Source of the DNA: Coleophoma eucalyptorum | Lineage: Eukaryota > Ascomycota > Leotiomycetes > Helotiales > Dermateaceae | NCBI GenBank assembly: GCA_026120035.1 | Contig: JALRME010000013.1 | Coordinates: 558,001 to 622,000 of the forward strand | Length of the DNA: 64,000 nt | Direction of reading: 5' to 3' | Shown: positions 1-10,499 of the stretch, piece after piece | Layout of the letters: the number at the start of each line of letters is the position of its first letter | Numbering within the stretch: the stretch's first letter is position 1 | Notes under the pieces: generated by a model | The model's input: the letters and a program-made list of their open reading frames with translations, nothing else | Database searches by the model: none | Told to the model about the DNA's origin: nothing | Translations under genes and position numbers: made by a program

Positions 1-441
1 GGCAACCGTGCGGCCATATACTTTCGAGGTATGTCCTAGTAGTGATCTTCGGATCGTGTGCTAAGCTTTTCATAGGGCGAGGATGGATTTCTCATAACCA
101 CACCTGGCGAATGTTTAACTGATGTGAGCACCAATGCAGGCCAAAAGGCTGGTTTCGAAAGAAAGATTAACATTGACCTTGAATCTCAGGAGCAAATCGA
201 TGACATTTGTCGCAAATCCAAAGAAGTTTGGGAGAAGCAAGCGGCAGCTCGATCCAAACAGGATCCAGACCGACAACTCAAACGCCCTCTTCACCAGCCG
301 ATCTTGATTTCGAAAGCTTCTGGCTCATCCCACTCTGATTCATTGCGATATCAGCGTCGTTCTGATGATAAAGGTGACGGCTCACGACGACGTGGTGATG
401 ATGACAGACATCGTGGTGAGCCTTCCCGATCTCGAAGATGA
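1..441 (+). CDS. 3' end of an unidentified gene (partial)
   Basis: The left edge cuts this gene. An exon ending at 28 is followed by a 47-base intron (29-75, GTATGT...CATAG with a GCTAAGC branch-like site). The last exon is 76-441, ending in TGA. The visible 131-codon tail begins RPYTFEGEDGF, continues through a charged stretch with EQIDDICRKSKEVWEKQAA, and ends in a disordered Arg/Asp/Ser-rich tail closing with SRSRR. I do not recognise the family. The basic tail would suit a nuclear or RNA-binding protein, but that is only inference from composition. An alternative start at the GTG at 124 is unlikely because the frame is open and splices cleanly upstream. Confidence 0.6.
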
Positions 442-841
442 CAGTAGGTTGCTTGTGTACGCACAAATCCGGTATGATGGAGTAAAACATGGGATAGAAT
501 TTTGAGGCGGAAGAATTTGTGCCTTTGCCCTAGGAGATGAATGGCGATTCGTGGAAAACTTTTTTGAGGCATAGCGCTAGCTTTCCATCGGTTTTAATCT
601 GAGACTACATGCGGGAGACTTCAGATGAAGCTGAAGTACATTTTTTCCCCAGCAAAAATCGCCGCGATGTAGGCATTCTATACTAAGAGTTCCAACAGTA
701 TGTATAAGAAGCAGCTATACTCGATTCACTGTTTTGTGTTGAAAATTTGTCGCGGTAGTCTTTCAATATTGCTGGACATCGTGGTGAATAACCTTTGAGA
801 TTCCATTTCATGGGTAGAGCTCATGCGCCTGAGCTGTGTTG
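442..841. other. intergenic, nothing recognised
   Basis: Only short shadow frames are present. It probably holds the 3' UTR of the left-edge gene. I see no RNA gene or repeat. Confidence 0.5.
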
Positions 842-1222
842 CTAAAGGTTCTCCTTCAGATTGGAGTCTGTCTCAATGTAGTATACACGGGCATCTGTAG
901 CCTCATTGTTAAAGTCTGGTGGTAACAAAAACATTGGAGCTGGGGCCATGCAACTACGCAGAACGAGACATGAGTATGATTGACCCCAATATTGCTCGCC
1001 ATTCAACCTGTCTGAGGTACGTACCTCTACTGTAGCAACCAGAGCCTTGGTTTTTGACAGAACACGTCTTGGGCGGGACAAGGTCAGTGATATGCACATA
1101 TCAACTGAGTATGCAAACCTATAACCGATTGCTGTGTTGCCAGATTGCCGCCTAATAGTGCACGGCTGTAAAATAATATCGTGTAAAGTATACCCACTAA
1201 TCTTTGAGTGGCCTTTGCCTCT
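842..1222 (-). CDS. open frame downstream of TEN1, function unknown
   Basis: On the minus strand the frame is open for 127 codons, from just after a stop at 1223-1225 to the stop at 842. It overlaps the last 26 bases of TEN1 in another frame. The only early ATG is at 1099. The translation reads like protein rather than noise: KALVATVEVRTSD, QYWGQSYSCLVLRS and MFLLPPDFNNEATDARVYY, with alternating hydrophobic residues suggesting beta strands. No family is recognised. It could be an exon whose 5' part I cannot place, a C-terminal exon of an alternative TEN1 transcript, a decaying gene or chance. No clear promoter or initiating context is visible. Confidence 0.28.
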   Translation of the reverse strand, partial: RGKGHSKISGYTLHDIILQPCTIRRQSGNTAIGYRFAYSVDMCISLTLSRPRRVLSKTKALVATVEVRTSDRLNGEQYWGQSYSCLVLRSCMAPAPMFLLPPDFNNEATDARVYYIETDSNLKENL

Positions 1223-1809
1223 TCAGGGTTGATTCGTATTCATCTAGGTTGAAAGGTCCAGCGGACCATAATACGAGTGCCTGTATGAGGACTTGATGAG
1301 AGGTGGCACCGGGTCCCTTGTGGTTTCCAGGAGGGAGCCCATCTTTCACATAACCTATTACGTGAACCCATTCACCGTACTGAGTGTCGACAGGTTTCAA
1401 ACTACTAAGTAAGAGGTCGACATCTACCAATGCCTCCAAAGGGCTAGTGTTGGCTTCGGGGAAGTCATGCCGAAGTCTCATTGTTGCTGGTATCGCATTT
1501 TTAGAATACCCGTACACACTGTGATGATCAGCAAGTGGTTAAGAGCGATAAGAAGTCTCCAGAGCCGCAGTCTTCTTCTGCTCAGCATAAAAGTCATGCC
1601 CAACCAAGTAAAGATTTATTGAACCAGTAGAACTTGGTTCTCTTTAAATGAAGCCTTAAATAAAGTAGAGGGTGTGCGCACTTCATGCAAAGGAGAATTT
1701 GGGCTCACCATCCTAAGAACCGAACCTTTTCACCAGGTAATGAACGTTCAAGTTCGGATAGGAAAACCAGCTTAGAAGCTAGAGGCCCATTGTAAGATTT
1801 GCTGTCCAT
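1197..1809 (-). CDS. TEN1: CST telomere-capping complex subunit Ten1
   Basis: Ten1 is a small OB-fold protein that works with Stn1 (and Cdc13/Ctc1) to cap telomere ends and regulate fill-in synthesis. Two exons are predicted: 1709-1809 and 1197-1518, split by a 190-base intron (GTGAGC...CACAG). The protein has 140 residues. The family pattern is clear: GPLASKLVFLSEL near the N-terminus, then GEKVRFLGCVYGY across the splice junction. VDVDLLLSSLK and GEWVHVIGYV follow in the middle, and the C-terminus has LVLWSAGPFNLDEYE. The junction codon TG|T gives Cys and restores this motif exactly, which fixes the intron. The start at 1809 is the first ATG in frame (MDSKSYNG). Ten1 is often missed in annotation because it is short, fast-evolving and split. 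Confidence 0.85.
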
Positions 1810-2357
1810 ATTTAGAATAATCAATAATTTCCCGTGCAAAATTCGAACCGAAAAATATGAGTGTGATATTGTAAAGCATACATTTTTTAGTTCTCGAGAT
1901 TTAATGTACGAATGGTAGCCTACTCCATTCCCAAAGCCCGAATTCCGCTTTGAGGTATTTCACGTGACTACGTCTCACGCTCGCCCGAAAGCTAAGCCTT
2001 GATGGTATTAGTGGCTTTCCGATGAATCGTCATGGGAGGACGACATGCTCTTTTCAAGGCAACGATACAAAAACCCTTCCTAGATATACAGCGTCACGAA
2101 GCCAGAAGTGAGACCGTAGTTTGCGGCATATTCTTACGGGCTCTTTTCACGAAACTCACACTCGAACTATCCTGCGCCCTCAAGCCTTCTATCAACGAAC
2201 GGAAAGCCCCACTATCGCAAGATCTCCGATAGCCAAAGGCCCCCTCTACGTTACCTGGTCTTAAGTATAGCTGCTGGAATTGATCTGCGATAGTGCTACT
2301 GGCGAACCTACCGCTCCTCCGACCCAGTTCCTGCTAGGAATATACGAACTAACCAAG
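1810..2357. other. divergent promoter region between TEN1 and SNF7
   Basis: No gene is seen in these 548 bases. It should carry both promoters and 5' UTRs. The 66-codon frame at 2032-2232 has no recognisable content. Confidence 0.5.
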
Positions 2358-3250
2358 ATGTCTGGAGTTTGGGGCTGGTTCGGCGGCCAGAGTGCCCAGA
2401 AGAGGAAAGATGCCCCAAAGAATGCTATTTTGGGTCTACGATCACAGCTAGAGATGCTGCAGAAGCGCGAGAGACATCTGCAGAACCAAATGGACGAACA
2501 AGATGCGATAGCAAGAAAGAATGTTAGCTCCAATAAGAACGGTATGTCCTCATGTGCCACTTCTATTCATGGTGATGCGAGCACCACTAGAACTTTTGAC
2601 TCGGCGGATTGATAGCAGTGTGCTGACAGGCCTCTGAAATAGCTGCCAGAGCCGCTCTGCGACGTAAGAAGCAACATGAACATACCCTCGAACAAACGAC
2701 TGCCCAGATTTCAACGCTTGAGCAACAAATTTATTCTATCGAGGCTGCGAATATCAACCGAGAGACACTTGCAGCAATGGAGAATGCTGGCAAAGCCATG
2801 CAACAGATTCATGGCACACTCAATATTGATAAGGTCGATGAAACAATGTATGTTTTCTGCGCATAGTCAAGTCCATCGAGGAAAGAGTGCTAATCCATTG
2901 TTTGTAGGGAGAAACTTCGCGAACAGCATGCATTGGGCGAGGAGATTGCAAGTGCTATCACAAGTGCTCCTATTGGCGAACCAGTCGACGAAACCGAATT
3001 AGACGATGAACTGGCAGAACTGGAGCAAGAGCAACTAGACAACAAGATGCTGAAGACAGGAACCGTGCCCGTATCAGATGAGATACATAGACTGCCAGCA
3101 GCCGCAAATGGAGCAAGTAAGTTACTGACGCCCGAAGCACTCGATTCTCGGCTAATCTTGTATCTAGTCCAAGGCAAAGCGCCAATTCAGACCGAAGAGG
3201 ATGACGAGGAGGAAGAACTCCGGAAACTGCAGGCGGAGATGGCTATGTAA
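2358..3250 (+). CDS. SNF7: ESCRT-III subunit Snf7/Vps32
   Basis: Snf7 is the main filament-forming ESCRT-III subunit. It polymerises on endosomal membranes and drives budding and scission in multivesicular body sorting. In filamentous fungi it also supports pH signalling through PalA/Rim20. Four exons (2358-2541, 2643-2847, 2908-3116, 3168-3250) give 226 residues, the usual size. The N-terminus MSGVWGWFGG matches the family's amphipathic anchor and is followed by the basic coiled-coil helices (LRSQLEMLQKRERHLQNQ; AARAALRRKKQHE). The C-terminal half is acidic (DETELDDELAELEQEQLD). The end ELRKLQAEMAM is the helical MIM1-type region that binds Vps4 and Bro1-family proteins. An in-frame upstream extension to 2280 is not needed, because the ATG at 2358 starts the conserved anchor. 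Confidence 0.92.
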
Positions 3251-4926
3251 TTTGGCAGCAGTTAGGCTCCAGTGTTTTTTTCCTAATCAATCTATCCGAG
3301 ATGGTTCTGCTGCACTTTTTGATTGGGACCTGCATTTCGCTGCTTGGGGGGTTTGGCTGCTTGGGTTTCTATTTCTGCGCAACTCTTGAACTACTTGGGG
3401 TGGCGTTTGGGAATCTGCTGTACAGTTCATCAAATACCGAATACCAGTCACACCGACTCTTACACCTGCATTTCCACTTGCCAACAGCGCTGCTGGTGCT
3501 CTGCAACCCAACCGCCTGTACTGTGTTCCGACCCACATGCATCACGTGGACTCACCGCAACTTGTTCCCGTCTAGTCAGTCAGAATCGAGACTTTGGGTA
3601 GAAATGTTACGTAGACATTACGATTTCTGGTACGGTAAGAAGAGGTCTCAAGGATTGGCAGGGAGATTCGTCGATTGGCGAAATAGATAGTAATCTAAAT
3701 TTCTGCACTTTCCCAGACATATCCAGTGTCGATGTCGCTACCACGATAGCAACCGATCTCTCGCACTAGCTCCTTATCGGTAAACGTGCCTCTTCACCGC
3801 TGAGGCTCTACGTAGCTGGTCGTAACCCACTCTCACGGATGGAAGTTATGATCAACAGCATCCATCAATGGAGGGGCATATCGTTGATATGGCTTATCTA
3901 AAAGCCTTCCTTCACCTGAACTGACATCATCAGCGCATATTCTTAGATTACCTCCGAGAAGAGGAGTAATGGGTTCGCTGGCCAATCCCCGGGATACTCG
4001 CTTGAGAGTGGAACGTTTGCTGTGTTGGCATCGTCGTTGAACCCCGACTTCCTCGCACGACACATCCCATCCCACCAGATCGAGCACATCCTCCGTATTC
4101 TGGATTGTACGTGCCCTCGGCAACGCTTGAGATTTACATGAACAAATCTGTTCGCCCAATGATGGCTGCATGGAACCCAAGACAAAGAATCCGAGGCAAT
4201 CCACGTTGCACCGTCATATGCAAGACGGCGGGAACGGATAGTCAAGGAGTACCCCTTCGCACTTTCAGGAACCAGTAGGAGATGCATTGTTTTCATCCAA
4301 CCAACTACTCTCTAGTGCACTGCAACTCGCATGGGGCCATCCGGATCGCTCGACGCAACCTGCCAACTAAGAGACTTCTTTTTTTCTTCGCGATGCAGGC
4401 CCTTAGCCCGTTGCGTGCTGGACTGCATCCTTGGGCCATGTTGGGCCGGAATCCAGTGTTGCGATATCGTCCCTCTAATATCGACTTGCACAATAGCAAC
4501 CGATCACGACGTGGCCGAAAAGCCGGATTAACCCAATGACTGTCGAGCACGATACTATTCTCCCGTACCTCGAGTCAGCCTAAGGTGTGGTAACCCTGGT
4601 GAATGTGGGATGAATGTTTTTGATCCCATCCATTTTTTATTTTCCATATGTTCTCGTACAAAGCCAATGAACTTCTGTTTCCTTTTCCCAATCACCTGCA
4701 TTCAAGTACTTCATAGGTAGACTCTAGTCTGCTGATACTGTCAATTATCACATCTCAAATTTCCCACGCATACACAAACACACAAACACACGCACACATA
4801 CACCTCCACACAAACGATACCACACCTTACATACATCCAGGATTAGCTCTGTACTTCACATAGAGTTGCCCCCTCAAATTTGGCCACTTGCATAGAGCCT
4901 AACCTGCTACCCAAATCGGACCCAAC
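3251..4926. other. gene-poor stretch of 1.7 kb
   Basis: This holds the SNF7 3' region and the promoter of the repeat-protein gene. Two overlapping minus-strand frames at 3833-4204 and 3943-4296 are protein-like in places but do not join by a convincing splice and match no family I know. A CA-rich tract lies at 4764-4818. No transposon signature is visible. Confidence 0.5.
4764..4818. repeat. CA-rich simple-sequence tract
   Basis: Imperfect CACAAA/CACACA repeats about 110-160 bases before the start codon of the repeat-protein gene, probably in its 5' UTR or core promoter. Confidence 0.6.
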
Positions 4927-7900
4927 ATGAGCGAGGAGGATAAGAGCATTAACTCAGACATCCCGACAGACCTTCCAGAAGACGAGAACCAAACAGTCAG
5001 TTCATCATGAATATTTCCTTCTGCCCTCATCGGTCCAACATAATCCAGTCTGATTGGTCGAATGTACAGACCAGCCAATTTTCTAAACCTGTGACTCTCT
5101 CTGGCGACTCGGCGGAGAACGAGAAGCTTTTGGAAGCGTGCACATCCCCTGTTGATGTATTCTTAGAAAATGAAGCTGGTATGTCGTGGAAATGTTTATA
5201 GCCAAACAATGCTAACCCAGGCAGTTAATGAAATTGGCACACCCGAGAACAAGGATTTAGAAGAGGAACCGAACGAAGAAGTCGATGATGTGCAGGATGT
5301 GACCTTGGAGAAGGACCCTGAGATAGAAGCGAACGATGGTGAGACGAAAGATGGAACTTCAAGCGAGCAAGTCACTGCCGATAGCGAGACGACAAACGGC
5401 GAACCACAGGTCCCGGTAGCCGTCGAGGATAAATGCCCCGAAACTGCCTCGCCCAAGAAACAAAGTAAGGCTGACAAGAAAAAGGCAGCAAAGAAAGGGA
5501 AGGGTGGAAAGAGTGCTCCAAAAGCTGAGGAGCCCATTCAACCAGTGCCACCACCCCCATCAAAACCCGAAAAGCCACCGAAGTCTGCAGGGAATAAGAA
5601 GAAGGGAAAGAAAGGAGCCAAGAGCAAGGCTGCAGCAGCTCCGGCAGTAGAAGAAGAAGCGCCTGCCCCTCCAATGGTCGAAGAAGCACCTGTTCCGGAT
5701 GAAGAAGTAAGCTTACTTCAAATGACAGCAATGACAGATACTAACACAGATACGGAGAAGACTTCGGCAAGTCCAGCCGCAGATGAGCCTGCCAAAGACG
5801 CAGAGGAATCTGAGGAGGCCTCAAAGGAGGAGCCTGTTGTTGAAGAGACCGTGAGTATATTTCTAGGGTTAAGTGAGCACTGCTCATGCGCGGAACTAGG
5901 CCGAAGCTTCAAATAGCGATGAACCAGAAGCTAAATCAGAAGAGCAACCGGCTGAAAGTGCTGAAAGTGCACCTGCGGTAGAACCTACTACTGAAGAATC
6001 GGTATGTGAGTCCTAGTAGACTTACTACAACAACTAATCCAAAACTCTAGGGTGAAGCGACACCTGCTGAAGAACCTGCTGCCGCCGAGGAACCTGTCGC
6101 TGAAGAAGTACCAGCGGAAGCACCTCCTGCCGAAGAAGCAGCCGTCGAAGAACCTACACCAGCTGAGGAACCCGCTGCCGTCGAAGAAGCGGCACCAGCT
6201 GCCGAAGAACCCGCTTCTGCTGAAGAAGCTACACCAGCAGCTGAAGAACCCGCTGCTGCCGAAGAGCCCGCTGCTGCCGAAGAAGCTGCACCGGCGGAAG
6301 AGCCAGCAGCAGAGGAGCCAGCAGCAGAAGAACCCGCTGCTGCCGAAGAAGCCGCACCAATGGAAGAGCCAGCAGCAGAAGAGCCAGCAGCAGAGGAGCC
6401 TGCTCCCGCCGAAGAAGCTGCACCAGCTGCCGAAGAGCCCGCTGCCGCTGAGGAGCCTGCCCCTGAAGAGCCAGCAGCAGAGGAGCCAGCTGCCGCCGAG
6501 GAACCTGCAGCAGAGGAGCCTGTTGCTGCCGAGGAGCCAGCAGTAGAAGAACCTGCTGCTGCCGAAGAAGCTGCACCGGCGGAAGAGCCAGCAGCAGAAG
6601 AGCCCGCTGCTGCTGAAGACGCTGCACCGGCAGAAGAGCCAACAGCAGAGGAGCCAGCAGCAGAAGAACCTGCTGCTGCTGAAGAAGCTGCTGAAGAAGC
6701 TGCACCGGCGGAAGAGCCAGCAGCAGAGGAGCCAGCAGCAGAGGAACCAGCAGCAGAAGAACCCGCTTCTGCTGAAGAAGCTACACCAGCAGCTGAAGAA
6801 CCCGCTGCTGCCGAAGAGCCCGCTGCTGCCGAAGAAGCTGCACCGGCAGAAGAGCCAGCAGCAGAGGAGCCAGCAGCAGAAGAACCCGCTGCTGCCGAAG
6901 AAGCCGCACCAGTGGAAGAGCCAGCAGCAGAAGAGCCAGCAGTAGAGGAGCCAGCAGCAGAAGAGCCAGCAGCTGAAGAACCCGCTGCTGCCGAAGAAGC
7001 TGCACCGGCGGAAGAGCCAGCAGCAGAGGAGCCAGCAGCAGAAGAGCCAGCAGCAGAAGAGCCAGCAGCAGAGGAGCCTGCTGCCGCCGAGGAAGCTGCA
7101 CCGGCTGCCGAAGAGCCCGCTGCCGCTGAGGAGCCCGCCCCTGAAGAACCTGCAGCAGAAGAGCCCGCTGCTGCTGAAGACGCTGCAGCAGAGGAGCCTA
7201 CTTCCGCAGAAGAAGCTGCACCAGCAGCTGAAGAACCCGCTGCTGCCGAAGAAGCTGCACCGGTAGAAGAGCCAGCAGCAGAGGAGCCAGCAGCAGAAGA
7301 ACCTGCTGCTGCTGAAGAAGCTGCTGAAGAACCCGCTGCTGCCGAAGAAGCTGCACCAGCAGAAGAGCCAGCAGCAGAGGAGGCTGCTCACGCAGAAGAA
7401 GCTGCACCGGCGGAAGAGCCAGCAACAGAAGAACCTGCTGCTGCTGAAGAAGCTGCTGAAGAAGCTGCTGAAGAAGCTGCTGAAGAAGCTGCACCGGCGG
7501 AAGAGCCAGCTGCTGAAGAACCCGCTGCTGCCGAAGAAGCTGCACCAGCAGAGGAGCCAGCTGCTGAAGAACCCGCTGCTGCCGAAGAAGCCGCACCAGT
7601 GGAAGAGCCAGCAGCAGAAGAGCCAGCAGCAGAAGAGCCAGCAGCAGGAGAGCCTGCTCCTACCGAAGCAGCTGCGCCAGAAGCTGAAGAATCTGCTATT
7701 GTCGAAGAGTCAGCTGCAGAAGAACCCGCTGCTGCCGAGGAGCCAGCAGTAGAAGAACCCGCTGCCGTCGAAGAAGCCGCACCAGCTGCCGAAGAACCCG
7801 CTGCTGCCGAGGAGCCAGCAGTAGAAGAACCTGCTGCTACCGAAGAAGCTGCACCGGCAGAAGAGCCAGCAACAGAAGAACCTGCTGCTGCTGAAGAAGC

Positions 7901-10499
7901 TGCACCGGCAGAAGAGCCAGCTGCTGAAGAACCCACTGCTGCTGAAGAAGCTGCACCGGCAGAAGAGCCAGTAGCAGAAGAGCCCGCTGCTGCTGAAGAA
8001 GCTGCACCAGCAGCTGAAGAACCCGTTACTGCCGAAGAGCCTGCCGCTGAGGAACCTGCAGCGGAGGAGCCTGCTCCCGCCGAAGAAGCTGCGCCAGCAG
8101 CTGAAGAACCCGCTGCTGCCGAAGAAGCTGCACCGGCGGAAGAGCCAGCAGCAGAAGAGCCAGCAGCTGAAGAACTCGCTGCTGCCGAAGAAGCTGCACC
8201 GGCGGAAGAGCCTGCAGCAGAGGAGCCAGCAGCAGAAGAACCCGCTTCTGCTGAAGAAGCTACACCAGCAGCAGAAGAGCCAGCAGCTGAAGAACCCGCT
8301 GCTGCCGAAGAAGCTGCACCGGCGGAAGAGCCAGCAGCAGAAGAGCCAGCAGCTGAAGAACCCGCTGCTGCTGAAGAACCTGCTGCTGCCGAGGAACCTG
8401 CCGCCGCCGAAGAACCTGCTCCTGCCGAGCCGTTAGGTGTTGTTGCTAAGATGAAGGCAGTTTTTGAAGGATCAGAATCTGCAGCTAGGTCAGAGCCAGA
8501 ACCAACTCCTGCCGAGCCAGAAGCTGCCGCCGAACCTGAAGCTGCTGCTGAGCCTGAGGCGGCTGCTGAGCCTGAAGTTGCTGCCGAACCAGAAGCTGCC
8601 GCCGAAATTGAAGCTGTCGCCGAACCAGAGGCGGCTGCCGAGCCTGAAGCTGCTGCTGAGCCTGAAGCTGTCGCCGAACCAGAGGCGGGTGCTGAGCCTG
8701 AAGCTGCTGAGCCTGAAGCTGCTGAGCCTGAAGTTGCTGCTGAACCAGAAGCCGCCGACGAAACTGAAGCTGCTGCTGAGCCTGAAGTCGCTGCTGAGTC
8801 TGAGGCGGCTGCTGAGCCTGAAGCTGCCGAACCAGAAGCTGCCGCCGAGCCAGAAGCCGCCGCCGAACCAGAAGCCGCCGCCGAACCAGAAGCCGCCGCC
8901 GAACCTGAAGCTGCCGCCGAAATTGAAGCTGTCGCCGAACCAGAGGCGGCTGCCGAGCCAGAAGCTGCTGCTGAACCAGAAGCCGCCGCCGAACCAGAGG
9001 CGGCTGCTGAGCCTGAAGCTGCCGAGCCTGAAGTTGCTGCTGAGCCTGAAGTTGCTGCTGAACCAGAAGCCGCCGCCGAACCAGAAGCCGCCGCCGAACC
9101 AGAGGCGGCTGCTGAGCCTGAAGCTGCCGAACCAGAAGCCGCCGCCGAACCAGAGGCGGCTGCTGAGCCTGAAGCTGCCGAACCAGAAGCCGCCGCCGAG
9201 CCAGAAGCCGCCGCCGAACCAGAAGCCGCCGCCGAACCTGAAGCTGCTGCTGAGCCTGAAGTCGCTGCTGAGCCTGAAGTCGCTGCTGAGCCTGAAGCTG
9301 CTGCTGAACCAGAAGCCGCCGCCGAACCTGAAGCTGCTGCTGAGCCAGAGGCGGCTGCCGAGCCTGAAGCAGCTGTGGAAGCTCCTGTTGAAGAAAGCAC
9401 CAAAGATGTGTCAACTACGGATGAAGTTTTACCTGCGGCTGGTATTGCAGCTGCAGCACTTGCAGCTGGAGCGGCTGCAGCTGCTTTAGCTCACGATGGC
9501 GACGATAAAGAAGAGGCAGCAGTCTCATCTCCAAAGTCAGACAAGCGATCGTCAAAGCACAGATCTTCTCGCCACTCAAGTAGCAAGGACCCGTCGAGTC
9601 CACGCTCACATCATTCTAAACGTCGCGATAGTGGAATGAGTGTCGGTAGCTCTCACAGCAAGAAGCAACGGACACCAGAAGAGCAAGTTGCACACGACAA
9701 GCGTAAGGCCGAATACAGAGCAGCCAGAGCCAAAGAGGCCGAGAATGGAGCTATCGACGAGACTGGCTCTTCTCCACAAGCCCAGAACAGGACGAAGTCA
9801 ACACGGCGATCTAGCAATGCACGATCTATCACATCATACGGAAGCAATGAACAACGTCCGAATCTCCTGGACATTAAGAATGGCGAAAGCGTACACAGCA
9901 TGCCATTTGTCGCTACCAATGAGTCTCATGTGCATGAGAGAACTCAGCAGGTTGTTAAGATCATCGACCGGCCACGCTTCTCAATGGATGGCGAGCGACC
10001 AAAATTTTTGGAAGATCGCAAGAAGCTAGCTCGCGCAAGCTCCCAAAACCACCACCACTCACACAGATCTGAGCAAGAGCTCAGTGAGAAAGAAAAGGAG
10101 AAAGCCGCTCGCGAGAAATTGCGCAAAGAGGCTGCAGAGAAAGAGGCGCGTCGTGCTCGCAGAGACTCTGAAGCGAAAATGCAAGTCGCACGCGAGGAGG
10201 TTGCGGAGGCATCTCGAAGACAAAGAGAACGAGATGACAAAGCCCGCGAGCTCAGACGCGAGGAAAGAAGAAAGAGGCGCGAAGCTGAAGACGATACTGG
10301 CGAAGCTCAAAGTCGAGGATCTGGCGAAGCGGAGCGAGCTGAACGATCGAAACCGTCTCGCACGTTATCTAAGAAACACCATTCATCGCACAAGAGTAAG
10401 ACCACTAAGAGTGGCTCGACCACCAAGGGCAAGATGAGTAGGGCAAAGGAAAATGAAAAGAAGAGCATCTGGGCGTCGGTGAAGAGTATCTTTAGCTAG
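4927..10499 (+). CDS. large Glu/Pro/Ala repeat protein, unknown function
   Basis: Five exons (4927-4995, 5049-5178, 5225-5850, 5900-6001, 6051-10499) give about 1,791 residues. The order is as follows. First comes an acidic N-terminus, with a Lys-rich patch ([15 protein letters not shown]). Repeat block A covers residues about 310-1103, built on AEEPAA units. A short non-repetitive linker contains [11 protein letters not shown]. Repeat block B, about 1130-1420, is built on AEPEAA units. An alanine-rich hydrophobic stretch ([17 protein letters not shown]) at about 1437-1455 follows. Then come a Ser/Arg/Lys-rich region, a highly charged helix with many Glu/Arg/Lys around 1650-1740, and an amphipathic end [11 protein letters not shown]. 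No enzymatic domain is visible. The layout suits a long, extended, negatively charged spacer with a membrane-touching or helical tail, but function is unknown. Exon 2 could instead start at 5069; both choices keep frame. Confidence 0.8.
6051..8433 (+). repeat. coding repeat block A (AEEPAA units)
   Basis: About 2.4 kb of in-frame degenerate tandem repeats encode variations of A-E-E-P-A-A and A-E-E-A-A-P. The units are mostly 15-18 bases and built from GCN, GAR and CCN codons. Longer composite units recur, pointing to unequal crossing-over. The composition leaves several other frames free of stop codons, so long overlapping frames here are artefacts. Confidence 0.95.
8512..9385 (+). repeat. 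coding repeat block B (AEPEAA units)
   Basis: A second in-frame tandem array with a different register (A-E-P-E-A-A, mostly 18-base units). Occasional V, I, D or T substitutions occur. It is separated from block A by a unique linker. The distinct phase indicates independent expansion. Confidence 0.95.

Noticed and set aside
3301..3690. Plus-strand hydrophobic 129-codon frame after SNF7
   Set aside because: Lies in the SNF7 3' region, with no codon pattern or family match; the Leu/Phe-rich part is chance.
5707..5749. Possible extra intron (GTAAGC...ACACAG) in the repeat-protein gene
   Set aside because: Splicing there would break the frame, and the exon reads through without stop.
5988..7391. 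467-codon minus-strand frame rich in Cys, Phe, Ser and Leu
   Set aside because: Reverse reading of repeat block A; no start context, introns or conserved domain, and the sense strand splices into a continuous gene.
7388..9403. 671-codon minus-strand frame of Ser/Ala/Gly repeats
   Set aside because: It is the reverse reading of the GAA/GCC/CCA repeat units in the large coding exon. The repeat units contain no stop in that frame, so the openness is a by-product.
8464..9489. 341-codon plus-strand frame rich in Leu, Lys, Pro and Gln
   Set aside because: A shifted frame over repeat block B, with no independent support.
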